Part shown: positions 9,286 to 18,800 of the stretch, piece after piece | Position numbering within the stretch: position 1 is the stretch's first letter | Layout: every line of letters begins with the position of its first letter | Origin: Actinophytocola algeriensis | Lineage (GTDB): Bacteria; Actinomycetota; Actinomycetes; Mycobacteriales; Pseudonocardiaceae | Length of the DNA stretch: 64,000 bases | Assembly (NCBI RefSeq): GCF_014203735.1 | Contig: NZ_JACHJQ010000001.1 | Coordinates: 124,001-188,000 of the forward strand | Direction of reading: 5' to 3' | The notes under the pieces: generated by a model | What the model saw: only the letters and a program-made list of their open reading frames with translations | What the model was told of the DNA's origin: nothing | The model's database searches: none | Program-made: the position numbers and the translations under genes

Positions 9286-10389
9286 TCACACGTGGGCGGC
9301 GTGACCCTTTTCCCTTAGCAACTCTGTGAGCTTCTTGATGTCCTGCGCCCGGTCGCGCCGGCAGACCAGCACGGCGTCGGCCGTGTCGACCACGATCAGG
9401 TCCCGTACGCCCAGCGTGGCGATCACCCTGGACGAGCACGGGACCGCGATGACCCCGTCGCCGTCGATGACCACGACCGGGGGCCGGTCGCCCTGGACGT
9501 CGACCACGCGGGCGCCGCCGTCGATGTCCCGGCCCAGCAGTTCACCGAGCGTCTCGAAGTCACCGATGTCGTTCCAGCCGAAGTCACCGGGAACCGTGGC
9601 GACCTTGCCCTCCGCCGCGGCCGGTTCCATCACCGCGTACTCGACCGCCACCTTCGGGATCGTGGGCCACAGCTCGCCCAGCACCGCCTCCTGCGCGTCG
9701 GTGTCCCACGCGCGGGCGATCTCGCGGACCGGGTCGTGCACGTCCGGGCGCCGCGCCGCCAGCTCGGCCAGGAAGACCTCGGTGCGCCACAGGAACATGC
9801 TCGCGTTCCACAGGTACTCGCCCGACGCGACGTACTCCGTGGCCACCTGGTGGGTCGGCTTCTCCTTGAACTCCAGCACCCGCTGCCGCTGCCCGGCCAC
9901 CGAGGGCGCCGACAGCTGCAGGTAGCCGTAGCCGGTCTCCGGCCTGGTCGGGGTGATGCCGATGGTCATCAGCTTGCCGTCGCGCGCACCGGCGATGGCG
10001 TCCCGCACGACGTCGGAGAACGCGGCGGTGTCGGCGATGAGGTGGTCCGCGGCGAACGACGCCATCACGCCACCCGGCGCGCGCTGTTCGATCACGGCCG
10101 CGGCCAGTGCGATCGCGGCGCAGGAGTCGCGGGCGAAGGGCTCGACGAGGATGTTGCGCTCCGGCAGCTCCGGCAGCTGTCGCGCCACCGAGGTCGCGTG
10201 CGCGACACCCGTCACCACCAGCAGGTTCTGCGCCGTGCACAGCGGGGCGAGCCGGTCGAAGGTCGCCTGCAGCAGTGAGCGGTCGGTGCCCGTCAGCGCG
10301 TGCAGGAACTTCGGGTTCGCGGCTCGGGACAGCGGCCACAGCCGGGTGCCGCTGCCGCCCGCGGGCACCACCATGTGCAGGTCGCTCAT
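9286..10389 (-). CDS. manC: Mannose-1-phosphate guanylyltransferase
   Basis: 367 residues. The enzyme makes GDP-mannose from mannose-1-phosphate and GTP, feeding mannosylation of lipoglycans, PIMs and proteins. Seen here: the nucleotidyltransferase signature VPAGGSGTRLWPLSR close to the N-terminus, FAADHLI (metal-binding Asp region), PETGYGYLQL, EFKEKP and WNASMFLWR, all in normal order. It is the short form without the C-terminal isomerase domain, as in mycobacteria (Rv3264c). ATG at 10389 is chosen because the signature starts ten residues in. Only 33 bp separate it from the divergent AlkA-type gene. It works with ManA and ManB encoded 10-14 kb away. Confidence 0.92.
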   Translation of the reverse strand: MSDLHMVVPAGGSGTRLWPLSRAANPKFLHALTGTDRSLLQATFDRLAPLCTAQNLLVVTGVAHATSVARQLPELPERNILVEPFARDSCAAIALAAAVIEQRAPGGVMASFAADHLIADTAAFSDVVRDAIAGARDGKLMTIGITPTRPETGYGYLQLSAPSVAGQRQRVLEFKEKPTHQVATEYVASGEYLWNASMFLWRTEVFLAELAARRPDVHDPVREIARAWDTDAQEAVLGELWPTIPKVAVEYAVMEPAAAEGKVATVPGDFGWNDIGDFETLGELLGRDIDGGARVVDVQGDRPPVVVIDGDGVIAVPCSSRVIATLGVRDLIVVDTADAVLVCRRDRAQDIKKLTELLREKGHAAHV

Positions 10390-10422
10390 CTGTCCAACAT
10401 AACGGGGGTACCGTGGCGGCTC

Positions 10423-11334
10423 GTGCAGGCATCTCGTGAGCGCACCTGGCGGCCGGACTTCCCGCTGGACCTGGGTGCCGTGCTGCGCCCGCTGCGCAGG
10501 GGCGTCTCCGACCCGGCGTTCTGCACCACACCGACGGGCGTGACCTGGATGGCCGCCAACACCCCGGCGGGCGTCGGCACGCTCGCGCTGCGCTGGGTGG
10601 GCGGCGCGGTCCGCGCGACCGCGTGGGGCGACGGTGCACAGGTCCTCCTCGACGGCGTGCCCGCGATGCTCGGCGCCGAGGACGACGACTCCGACTTCGA
10701 GGCCCACCACCCGCTGATCCGCGAACTGCGGCGGCGGATGCCCGCGCTGCGGCTCGGCGCGACCGGCCGGGTGTGGGACCTGGTGGTGCCGTCCGTGCTG
10801 GAACAGCGGGTCACCAGCACCGAGGCCCGCCGCTCGTGGCGCGACCTGTGCCGCCGCTACGGCACCCCGGCACCCGGCCCCGCCCCGAAGGGCATGTACG
10901 CGCCCCCGCTCCCGCGGACCATCGACGACATCCCGGACTGGGTGTGGCACCGGGCGGGCGTGGACCTGTCCCGCCGCAAGGCGATCGTGGCCGCGGCCCG
11001 CGTGGCGCACCGCCTGGAGAAGGCCGCCGAACTACGCGGCCGAGCGGGCCGCGACCTGCTGCGCACGGTGCCGGGCATCGGTTTCTGGACCGCCGCCGAG
11101 ATCGCACAACGCGCCTGGGGCGACGCGGACGCGGTCAGCGTCGGCGACTTCCACATCCCGGGGCTGGTCGGCCACGCACTGCTGGGCCGCAAGGTCGACG
11201 ACGAGGGCATGCTCGAGGTGCTGCGCCCGTACGCCCCGCACCGGCACCGCGTCGTCCGCTACATCGAGGCCGGCGGCCCCGGCAAACCCCGCTACGGCCC
11301 ACGCTTCGCGCCGACGGACTACCGCGATATCTGA
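10423..11334 (+). CDS. AlkA-type DNA-3-methyladenine glycosylase
   Basis: 303 residues, HhH-GPD base-excision glycosylase that removes alkylated purines. The C-terminal half shows the helix-hairpin-helix LLRTVPGIGFWTAAEIAQ followed by VSVGDFHIPGLVG, where the Asp is the expected catalytic residue. The upstream VWDLVVPSVLEQRVTSTEAR block matches the helix that places the active site. There is no Fe-S cysteine cluster, as expected for the AlkA branch. GTG at 10423 is chosen; it follows TACCGT (10409-10414) by 8 nt without a Shine-Dalgarno, so a leaderless mRNA is possible. Divergent from manC and monocistronic. Confidence 0.85.
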   Translation: MQASRERTWRPDFPLDLGAVLRPLRRGVSDPAFCTTPTGVTWMAANTPAGVGTLALRWVGGAVRATAWGDGAQVLLDGVPAMLGAEDDDSDFEAHHPLIRELRRRMPALRLGATGRVWDLVVPSVLEQRVTSTEARRSWRDLCRRYGTPAPGPAPKGMYAPPLPRTIDDIPDWVWHRAGVDLSRRKAIVAAARVAHRLEKAAELRGRAGRDLLRTVPGIGFWTAAEIAQRAWGDADAVSVGDFHIPGLVGHALLGRKVDDEGMLEVLRPYAPHRHRVVRYIEAGGPGKPRYGPRFAPTDYRDI

Positions 11335-11379
11335 TGAGCCTGGATCCATCTCTGGTCTCGGTTGCTTCGGCGGGTGGGT

Positions 11380-11411
11380 GTGCCCTCCGGGGGCTCCTCG
11401 CCGGAGGGGCA
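11380..11411. terminator. Hairpin downstream of the AlkA-type gene
   Basis: TGCCCTCCGG (11381-11390) pairs with CCGGAGGGGCA (11401-11411) with one bulged base and a 10-nt loop, 45 bp after the glycosylase stop. There is no clear T-run, so it is a likely but not proven terminator. Confidence 0.45.
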
Positions 11412-11512
11412 CGTCTCTGGGATCGCAGGGAGCCCCTTGGTGGCGGGCTTCCGCCGCGTGCTCGGTTGGCCTTCGTGCCGTGAAAGGCGCTTTCGGGACG
11501 TGGACCGTTGTG

Positions 11513-11682
11513 ATGAAGGGGTCCTTCATCGCGCCGGGCGTTACGAAGGGGCCCTTCATCGCAGTGAGCGCAATGAAGGGGTCCTTCGTCACACCGGGCG
11601 CAATGAAGGGGTCCTTCGTCACGGTGAGCGCAATGAAGGGGTCCTTCATCACGCCGGGCGTTACGAAGGGGTCCTTCGTGGC
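11513..11682. repeat. Six-copy 30-bp tandem repeat with GAAGG/CCTTC palindromes
   Basis: Copies start at 11513, 11543, 11573, 11603, 11633 and 11663, exactly 30 bp apart. Each begins with a near-perfect palindrome of the type TGAAGGGGTCCTTCA. The joining sequence alternates between a CCGGGCG type (copies 1, 3, 5) and a GTGAGCG type (copies 2, 4), so the real period is 60 bp. A related palindrome (TGAAAGGCGCTTTCGGGACG) lies just upstream at 11481-11500. The array fills the gap between two convergent genes. Because 30 is a multiple of three, several frames on both strands are open through it and give repetitive peptides; I do not regard these as genes. Confidence 0.9.
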
Positions 11683-11707
11683 ATCGCTGCTGTCTCGACA
11701 GCGGCTT

Positions 11708-12244
11708 TCAGGGTATTGCCGCCAGCATCGCGTCCAAGCCCGTCGTGCCCGTGGGGTCCGGCGGCAGCGCGTGCACCGGCCACCAGCGCAGGTCGAGTGA
11801 CTCGTCACTGCGGACCGTCACCGCGCCCTCGGGTGCGGTGACGACGAACCGTACGTCGAAGTGCCTGGTCGGCACGCCAAGCGAGCACGTGATCGGGTGG
11901 ACGTCCACGTGCAGCGGCGTCTTCTCGATCACCAGGCCCTCGATGCCCGACTCCTCCGAGGCCTCCCGCAGGGCGGCGCCCACCAGCGTCTCATCGGTCT
12001 CCTCGCAGTGGCCGCCCAGCTGCAGCCACGCGCCGACGCGCGGGTGCAACGTCAGCAGCACCTCGGATCCCGTCGAGTCGAGGACCAGCGCCGACGCGGT
12101 GATGTGCCCTGGTTCGCAGGAGCGCATGCAGGCGTCCGGTCGGGCCGCAAGGAAACCGAGGAACGCCTCCCGCAGCGACCGCTGACCGGGATTTCCCGGC
12201 CGCCAGTCGGTCAATGTGGTGAACGCGTCGTCGTGCAGGGTCAT
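11708..12244 (-). CDS. NUDIX hydrolase
   Basis: 178 residues. The NUDIX box reads [20 protein letters not shown] then EESG, the GGHCDGD-like variant with one extra residue before the second half. The Glu residues of REASEESG are the metal ligands. NUDIX enzymes cleave nucleoside diphosphates linked to another moiety; the substrate is unknown. The ATG at 12244 overlaps the fbiB stop (ATGA), so it is the third gene of a coupled fbiA-fbiB-NUDIX operon. The coupling makes a role tied to F420 or its GTP/PEP-derived intermediates worth considering, but that is inference. Confidence 0.85.
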   Translation of the reverse strand: MTLHDDAFTTLTDWRPGNPGQRSLREAFLGFLAARPDACMRSCEPGHITASALVLDSTGSEVLLTLHPRVGAWLQLGGHCEETDETLVGAALREASEESGIEGLVIEKTPLHVDVHPITCSLGVPTRHFDVRFVVTAPEGAVTVRSDESLDLRWWPVHALPPDPTGTTGLDAMLAAIP

Positions 12245-13410
12245 CGCTGAATGAACCGTTCGTCGAGGTCGGCGGGTGGCTGGGGAACGAGCGGGTCGAC
12301 CGGGTGGCCCAGCGCGACCGCGCCGAGCGGCGCCCACGGCAGGTCCAGCATCGACCGCACCGGCTCCGGGTCCGGGATCGGCACCCAGTACGCGCCGAGG
12401 CCCGCCGCGGCGAGCGCCACCAGGAGGCCACGCACCGCGGCACCCGCCTCGAACGCGGCACCGGACACGAGCACGACCTCCGGCGCGTCGATCGCCAGCT
12501 CGTCCAGCAGCCGCTTGCGCTGCTCGGCGACGTGCGCGAACCGGACCGGCCCGGCTGTGGTGAGCGCCGCTGCCACCGCGTCCCGCAGCACGTCCTCTGC
12601 CACGGGCTCGTCGGAGAACGACCGCGTGCCCGCCAGCAGCACCGCCTCGCGCCTGCCCTGTGCGATGGCCTCCTCGGTGCCCAGGCGGAACAGGTCCTCG
12701 TCGACCGGGCGGATCAGGTCGCGGGCCGTGGACGTCTCCGAGCCGATCGTCAGCCCGCGCACGACCGCGACCGGCAGCGCACCGAGCTTGCCCTTCACCA
12801 GGTCCGCGGCCGCCGCGACCTCGTCCGCCACCGCGATCTCGGTGACCGCCAGCTCGTTGCCCTGCCGGTCGACCTGCCCCCGGTAGCCGTGCAGCACCCG
12901 CAGGCCCGACGACCCGATCGCGGCGTCGGTCTGCCCGACCCGCCACGCGCGGCCCATCGTGTCGGTGATCACGACCGCCACCTCGACCCCGAGCCGCTCG
13001 GCCAGCCCGCGCCGCAGCGCGAGCGCCGACGCGTCCGGGTCGGCGGGCAGCAGCGCCAGCTCGTCGGTCGCCACGTTGGACGCGTCGATGCCGGATGCGG
13101 CCTGGACGATGCCGAGGCGGTTCTCGGTGATGAGCGTCCGCGCCTTGCGCGCGATGATCCGCACCGACTCCTCGAACACCAGCCGGCGCCGGATCCGGTC
13201 CCGCTCATCGGGATCGGCGGGCACCCGCACCAGCCGTCCCTCCACTTTGGACACGACCTTGCTCGTCACGACGACGATGTCGCCGGACCGCAACCAGCGC
13301 GCCGCGTTCGCGATCGCACCGGAGAGGTCGTCCCCCGGCCGGAACTCCGGCAGTCCCGCGACCGGCAGGATCTCGACCTTGCCCTCGGCGGCGTGATCAC
13401 CCGCGATCAT
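12241..13410 (-). CDS. fbiB: Coenzyme F420:L-glutamate ligase FbiB (short C-terminal domain)
   Basis: 389 residues. FbiB adds glutamates to F420-0 and, through its C-terminal FMN-binding domain, reduces dehydro-F420-0. The N-terminal CofE domain (about 1-245) is complete: [26 protein letters not shown] and [17 protein letters not shown]. The C-terminal nitroreductase-like part begins near [12 protein letters not shown] and ends [19 protein letters not shown] and LGAVALGHP. It is only about 130 residues, against roughly 200 in M. tuberculosis FbiB (448 residues in total); the middle of that domain is missing. It overlaps fbiA by 4 nt and the NUDIX gene by 4 nt. Confidence 0.9.
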   Translation of the reverse strand: MIAGDHAAEGKVEILPVAGLPEFRPGDDLSGAIANAARWLRSGDIVVVTSKVVSKVEGRLVRVPADPDERDRIRRRLVFEESVRIIARKARTLITENRLGIVQAASGIDASNVATDELALLPADPDASALALRRGLAERLGVEVAVVITDTMGRAWRVGQTDAAIGSSGLRVLHGYRGQVDRQGNELAVTEIAVADEVAAAADLVKGKLGALPVAVVRGLTIGSETSTARDLIRPVDEDLFRLGTEEAIAQGRREAVLLAGTRSFSDEPVAEDVLRDAVAAALTTAGPVRFAHVAEQRKRLLDELAIDAPEVVLVSGAAFEAGAAVRGLLVALAAAGLGAYWVPIPDPEPVRSMLDLPWAPLGAVALGHPVDPLVPQPPADLDERFIQR

Positions 13411-14393
13411 GGTTCGCTCCGCGAGCTCCGCTCACCGGAGACCCCGGCGAGGTCGAAGGCGGCACGCACCATCGCGGCCGTGGCGTCCACATCGGACATC
13501 AGGAGCGGCACCGCGCGCACCTCGACGTCCGGCACGGACGCGGTGTCACCGGTGTGCACGAGCCAGCCGTCGAGGATCCCGTCCGCGCCGGACCGGGCGC
13601 CGTAGTGCCGCCCGACCGCCTCGGCGGTGGTCGCCACGCCGATCGCGGTGAGGCACGCGTCGGCCATGCCGCGCACCGGCTTGTCGTTCACGATCGGCGA
13701 GATCCCGACGACCTTCGCGCCCGCCTTGACCAGCGCGGTCCGCACGCCCGGCACGGCGAGGATCGTGCCGACGCTCACCACCGGGTTCGACGGCGCGAGC
13801 AGGATCACGTCCGCCTGCGCGATGGCGTCCAGCACACCCGGCGCGGGCGTCGCCTCGTCGGCGCCGATCGGCGCGATCGAGTGCGCGGGCAGCGCGGCCC
13901 GGTGCCTGATCCACCACTCCTGGAAGTGCACGGCCGCGCGCTCACCGGTGTCCGGGTCGTCGATCACGACGTGCGTCTCGACCCGGTCGTCGGTCATCGG
14001 CAGCAGCCGCACCCCGGGCTGCCACCGGGCACACAGGGCCTCGGTGACCTGCGACAACGGGTAGCCCGCGCGCAGCATCCGCGAGCGGACCAGGTGGGTG
14101 GCGATGTCCTTGTCGCCCAGCCCGAACCACTCCGAGCCCGCGTCGTAGGCCGCCAGCTCGTCCTTGACGGTCCACGTCTCGCCGACCCGGCCCCAGCCGC
14201 GTTCGGTGTCGATCCCGCCGCCGAGGGTGTACATGCAGGTGTCCAGGTCCGGGCAGATCCGCAGGCCGTGCAGCCACACGTCGTCACCGGTGTTCACGAT
14301 CGCCGTGATCTCGTGCCCGGGTCCGAGCGCGTGCTTCACCCCCTGCAGGAATCGCGCCCCACCGACACCACCGACCAGCACCACAACATTCAC
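13407..14393 (-). CDS. fbiA: 2-phospho-L-lactate/PEP transferase FbiA (CofD)
   Basis: 328 residues. FbiA joins the activated phosphoenolpyruvate or phospholactate guanylyl intermediate to Fo, making (dehydro-)F420-0. Typical motifs are [16 protein letters not shown] at the N-terminus, [35 protein letters not shown] and the [12 protein letters not shown] loop. Length and motif order are normal. GTG start. It is first of the three overlapping minus-strand genes fbiA-fbiB-NUDIX. The site-2 protease gene lies directly upstream on the same strand with a 15-bp gap, so the four may share a transcript. Confidence 0.93.
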   Translation of the reverse strand: MNVVVLVGGVGGARFLQGVKHALGPGHEITAIVNTGDDVWLHGLRICPDLDTCMYTLGGGIDTERGWGRVGETWTVKDELAAYDAGSEWFGLGDKDIATHLVRSRMLRAGYPLSQVTEALCARWQPGVRLLPMTDDRVETHVVIDDPDTGERAAVHFQEWWIRHRAALPAHSIAPIGADEATPAPGVLDAIAQADVILLAPSNPVVSVGTILAVPGVRTALVKAGAKVVGISPIVNDKPVRGMADACLTAIGVATTAEAVGRHYGARSGADGILDGWLVHTGDTASVPDVEVRAVPLLMSDVDATAAMVRAAFDLAGVSGERSSRSEP

Positions 14394-14408
14394 GGTGCCA
14401 ATCGTGCC

Positions 14409-15215
14409 TCACGACCAGAAACGGAACGCGTCCGATCCGAATGCCGGGAGGTTGAAGAGGTAGCCGAAGGCGGCGTACTGCTCGTTGATGGCGTCGCCGC
14501 CGATGGCCCCGTACAGGCTGTAGGCCACGTCGAAGAAGGCCCTGCCGACCGTGGGCAGCCCGATCAGCACGGCGAACAGGATCAGCGGCGCCCACGGCCG
14601 GGCCTTCGCGCCGAACCGCTGCGCCTGTGGCGAGAGCCACGGCTCGAGCGCGCCCCAGCCGTCCAGGCCCGGGATCGGGAGGATGTTCAGCACGAACGCG
14701 ATGATCTGCAGCATCGCCAGGTAGGACAGCGCGGCGGCGAGCCAGAACGTGGGCTGGAACACGGCCACGGCGATCATCAACAGGATCCCGAGCAGCAGGT
14801 TGAAGAACGGGCCCGCGAGCGACACGGCGGATTCGACGCGCTTGTTCCGCAACGAGTGGTGGTTGATGAACACCGCACCGCCCGGCAGCGGGATGCCGCC
14901 GATCGCGAGGATCAGCAACGGCAGCACGATGCTGAACACCGGGTCGGTGTACTTGCGGGGGTCCAGGGTCAGGTAGCCCTTGAAGTAGACCTCGCGGTCG
15001 CCGCCCCGGTACGCGACGTAGGCGTGGCCGAACTCGTGGAGGCACAGGGAGACACCCCAGCCCGCGAGCACCAGCAGGAAGGTGCCCGCGCTCACCGTCA
15101 CATCCGGTTGGCCGTACGGTTCCGCGTTGCTGAACGCGACGAGCACCCCGCCGCCGATGGTGAGGGCGAGGATGGCGAGGAACACGGGCGAAGGCCGGAC
15201 CGATGATCGCTGCAC
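14409..15215 (-). CDS. Site-2 protease family membrane metalloprotease (M50)
   Basis: 268 residues from the GTG at 15215; the frame stays open further upstream, but that part is Arg-rich and lacks family features. Several hydrophobic helices are visible. HEFGHAYVAY is the HExxH zinc motif in a membrane helix, and LNILPIPGLDGWGALEP supplies the third zinc ligand (Asp), as in the SpoIVFB/S2P family. There is no PDZ domain, as in the short branch of the family. Its substrate is unknown; such proteases often cut anti-sigma factors. It is transcribed away from whiB and sits 15 bp upstream of fbiA. Confidence 0.88.
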   Translation of the reverse strand: MQRSSVRPSPVFLAILALTIGGGVLVAFSNAEPYGQPDVTVSAGTFLLVLAGWGVSLCLHEFGHAYVAYRGGDREVYFKGYLTLDPRKYTDPVFSIVLPLLILAIGGIPLPGGAVFINHHSLRNKRVESAVSLAGPFFNLLLGILLMIAVAVFQPTFWLAAALSYLAMLQIIAFVLNILPIPGLDGWGALEPWLSPQAQRFGAKARPWAPLILFAVLIGLPTVGRAFFDVAYSLYGAIGGDAINEQYAAFGYLFNLPAFGSDAFRFWS

Positions 15216-15385
15216 ACCACGAGTCTGCCAGTACCCGTTTCGGCCCCTGCGCTCCTCCGCGTCGCTACGCTCCCCAAAGCGCGGTGTCCGGTCGCCGTGC
15301 GGGTGTTGGGTTTTCCTGATATTGCGACATCTTGTCGAGCGATTTCCGTTTGCCCCATAGGGCATCACCCGCCCGGGTGCTTCGC

Positions 15386-15415
15386 TTGACGCGCCGCGAT
15401 TACACGGGTGTAATC
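15386..15415 (+). promoter_or_regulatory. Probable whiB promoter with palindromic operator
   Basis: TTGACG (15386-15391) and TGTAAT (15409-15414) are 17 bp apart, a good housekeeping-type promoter. The perfect inverted repeat GATTACACGGGTGTAATC (15398-15415; 8-bp arms, 2-bp centre) covers the -10 box, the usual place for a repressor site. An untranslated leader of about 80 nt with AGGAGG (15487-15492) follows. The rest of the 15216-15501 gap holds no gene; a small TGCCC/GGGCA inverted repeat lies near 15353-15366. Confidence 0.6.
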
Positions 15416-15501
15416 ACATCGATGTCATTCGCCACGAGTGGAGTAGTGGTGGGTGGTGTCCGCCAACCCGGGGAGCGCGAAAGGCGAGGAGGCGGACGGG
15501 C

Positions 15502-15834
15502 ATGCAGGGAATCGAACTGAACGATCTGACCAGTGGGAGTGGTGGCGTCGTGGAGTGGGGGGAACGCCCGTCGGAGGAGTTGGGCGTGCTCGCCGAGTTG
15601 TTCGACGACGCGGACGAGCAGGAGTGGCAGGAGCGCGCACTGTGCGCGCAGACAGACCCGGAGGCGTTCTTCCCGGAGAAGGGTGGGTCAACCCGGGAAG
15701 CCAAGCGCATCTGCCAGGGATGTGACGTCCGCGCGGAGTGCCTCGAGTACGCACTCGGGCACGACGAGCGGTTCGGCATCTGGGGCGGACTGTCGGAGCG
15801 GGAGCGGCGCAAGCTGAAGAAACGCGCGGTGTAG
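15502..15834 (+). CDS. WhiB-family Fe-S transcription regulator (WhiB2/WhmD-like)
   Basis: 110 residues. Four cysteines (C48, C71, C74, C80) in the C-x22-C-x2-C-x5-C pattern bind a [4Fe-4S] cluster. GIWGG (92-96) and the basic tail SERERRKLKKRAV form the sigma-factor- and DNA-contacting end. Among Wbl proteins the acidic N-terminal extension and the position beside fbiA and the Rv3259-like gene match WhiB2 of mycobacteria and WhiB of Streptomyces, which control septation and sporulation. AGGAGG lies 9 nt before the ATG. The palindrome over its promoter suggests tight or autogenous control. Confidence 0.92.
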   Translation: MQGIELNDLTSGSGGVVEWGERPSEELGVLAELFDDADEQEWQERALCAQTDPEAFFPEKGGSTREAKRICQGCDVRAECLEYALGHDERFGIWGGLSERERRKLKKRAV

Positions 15835-15870
15835 CGGCAAAACCGAACCGGTTCATGGCATCTTGTGCGA

Positions 15871-18800
15871 ATGCCACGAATCGGCTCTCGGGGGACCACC
15901 CCGGTGCTGCGCACCGCACCAGTGCTCGCGGTACTCGTCTGCCATGACGGCGAGGAGTGGCTGCCGACGGCTCTGTCGGCGTTGCGTGCGTCGGCGCCGA
16001 GGCCACGGCATGTGCTTGCCGTGGACACGGGCTCGGTCGACGGCACGCCACGCCTGCTGAGCGACGCCGCGCGCGGTGAGGACCGCGTCCTCGACGGGGT
16101 GCTCACACGCGACCGCGAAACCGGTTTCGCGGCGGCCGTCCAGGACGCGGTGTCCGCCGCGATCGAACGCTGGGGCGACCCCGGCGGCTGGATCTGGGTG
16201 CTGCACGACGACTGCGCGCCGGACCCGGAGTGCCTCGCGACGTTGCTGACCGCGGCCGAGGCGTCGCCGTCGGCCGGCGTGCTCGGTCCGCTGGCGCTCG
16301 ACTGGGACGACCCCCGGCTGGTGGTGGAGGCGGGCCTGTCGACCGACGCGTCCGGGCACCGGCAGACCGGGCTCGGACCGTCCGAAGTGGACTGGGCGCG
16401 GCTGGGGCAGGAGATCAGGCAGAGCACCGAGGTGCTCGCCGTGCCGTCCGCGGGGATGCTGGTGCGGCGCGAGCTGTGGGAGCGGCTCGGCGGGTTCGAC
16501 GCGGAAATCACGTTGCTGCGTGAGGACATCGACTTCGGCTGGCGTGCCAACCGCGCCGACAGCGTGGTGCTGTGCGTGCCCGCCGCGCGGATGCGGCACG
16601 CGCGTGCGGTGACCACCGGGCTGCGGCGGGTCGACGCGCCACGCGCGTCCGTGGCGGCCGTCGAACGGGCACAGGCGGTGCGGACGTTCCTCGTGAACTG
16701 CTCGCTGCCGTCGTTCCTCATCGGCGTGCCGCGGCTGGTGCTGCTGTCGCTCGTGCGCGCGCTCGGGTTCGGCATGCAGCGGCGGCTCGTCGAGGCGCGT
16801 GCCGAACTCGGCGCGGCCGGGTTCCTGCTGAGCGGCGCCGCCGGGCTGCTCGAAGGCAGAACGCTGCGGCGCGCCACCGTGCGGATCCGCGGTGTGCACG
16901 GACTGTTCACCTCCCGGTTGACCCGACTGCGCAACGGGATGCGGGCGACGGTCGCGCACCTCGTGCGGCGGCGGCTGCAGGCGGACGCGGCGCTCGGGCG
17001 GCTGCCGGACGCGGTGGTGGTGCCCGCGGAAGCACCGGTGGCGCCCACGCACATCGAGTCGATCCGGTTACCGGTCGGGCCCGCCGCGCTGCCGGCGGGC
17101 GCGACCGGACGCATGCGCAGACCGGCCGGGCTGCGCCGACCGCCGACCGCGGTGGCCGTGGCGCTGACCGTGCCGGACGCGGAGACGCCGTACGGGTTGC
17201 GGCCCAGCCCGCACCGGCGGCCGTCGCCGGTCCCGCGCGACGGGTCCGGTGTGCGGAAGCCGGACCTGGTGCTCGTGGAGGTGGACCGGGCGCGGCTCGC
17301 GCGGCAGGTGTTCCTCGCGCCGCCGGTCCTGCTGTTCTTCGGGCTGCTCGCGGTGGCCCTGTACGTCAACTGGGGGCGGCTCGGGCTCGACCTCGCCGGC
17401 GGGCGGCTGCTCCCGGTGCCGGACCTCGCCGCGACCTGGTCGTCCTACCTCGCGACCTGGCACCCGGTGGCCGGCGGCACCGCGTCGCCAGCGCCGGCCG
17501 CGCTCGCGATCATCGGCGGTCTGGGCGCGCTGCTCGCGCCCGTTGGCGGCACACCGGCGGCCGTCGCGGTGCTCCTGCTCGGCAGCATGCCGCTGTCGGG
17601 TCTGCTCGCCTATGTCGCCACGCGGCGGCTGCCGGTGCACCGCTGGGTGCGGGCGCTGGTGGCGGCCGCGTACGCGTTGCTGCCGCCCGCGACCGCCGCG
17701 GTCGCGCAGGGCAGGCTCGACGTGGTCGTCGCGCACCTGCTGGTGCCGCCGGTGACGGCCGGGATCGTCGCGCTGCTCGGGCGGTCGCGGACGAACTCGT
17801 CCGCGTGGCTGTCGACGGCCGCGTCCTCGGCGTTCGGGCTCGCGGTCATCGGCGCGTTCTCCCCGCTCGTGCACCTGCTGCTGCTCGCGTACGCGCTGGC
17901 GGGGTTCGTGGTCGTGCCCGGCTACCGGGGGACCGGCAAGCGGCGCGTCGCCGCGTTGTTCGTGGTGGTGCTGATGCCGCTCGCGCTGCTGCTGCCGTGG
18001 CCGGCGGTGGTGATCCAGCACCCGGGTGTCGTAGTGCACGGGCTCGGCGCGCTCGTGCCGACCCCGGTCGCGTCGCTCGTGGACCTGATGGCGCTCAACC
18101 CCGGCGGGCCCGGCGCGTGGCCCGTGGTCGGGCTGGTCGTCGCGGTGTTCGCGGTGGTCGGGATCGTGGTGCGGCCGCGGCGGACGGCCATCCCCGGGAT
18201 GGCGCTGGCGGTGCTCGGCGGCTGCGCGGTGGCGCTGGTGCACTTCATGGGCGCGACCCCGATCACCGGCGGGACCGCCATGTTCGGGTGGACGGGCGCC
18301 GCGCTGGTGGTGGCCGGGTGGGGACTGCTGAGCGCGCTGCTCGGGGTGTGCCGGACCGGTGGGCCGGTGATCTCATGGGTGCGGCCCGCGGCGGTGCTGG
18401 GCGTGCTGGGCGTGCTCGGCCTCGCGGTCGGCGCGGTCGGCGCGGGCCCGGCAGGCCCGCTGACGGCGGACGCGCCGCGCCTGGCGAGCACGCTGCAGCG
18501 GGAGCTGGCGGACACCGGCCGGTGGGTGCTGGTGCTGGCCGACGGCGATCCCCTCGAACCGCGCATGACGGCCGGGCGCATGCCGTCGTTCGGCGACGAC
18601 GACCTCGCGCCGGTCGACGACGCGAGCGGGATCCGGGGCCTGTCGGAGGTGCTGCGCGCGGACCCGAAGGTGGGTGTCGCGCAGGCGGCGGCGTCGGGTG
18701 TGCTGTTCGTGGTGGTGCCGACCGAGGCCGAGGCGACCCAGCTGCGTGAGTCGGCGGGTGACCTGGTGGCGGAGGCGCCGCCGATGTCCGACGGCAGGCC

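Noticed and set aside
11513-11682. CRISPR array
   Set aside because: The units are directly joined with alternating, not unique, joints of about 15 bp; no true spacers and no cas genes.
11032-11808. Repeat-containing frames on both strands with MKGSF- or KDPF-type peptides
   Set aside because: They exist only because the DNA repeat unit is 30 bp. Several overlapping frames are equally open, and none has a ribosome-binding site or family match.
13554-15206. 550-codon plus-strand frame opposite fbiA and the site-2 protease
   Set aside because: Composition is dominated by Arg, Gln, His and Val as in shadow frames, and it lies wholly over two well-supported genes.
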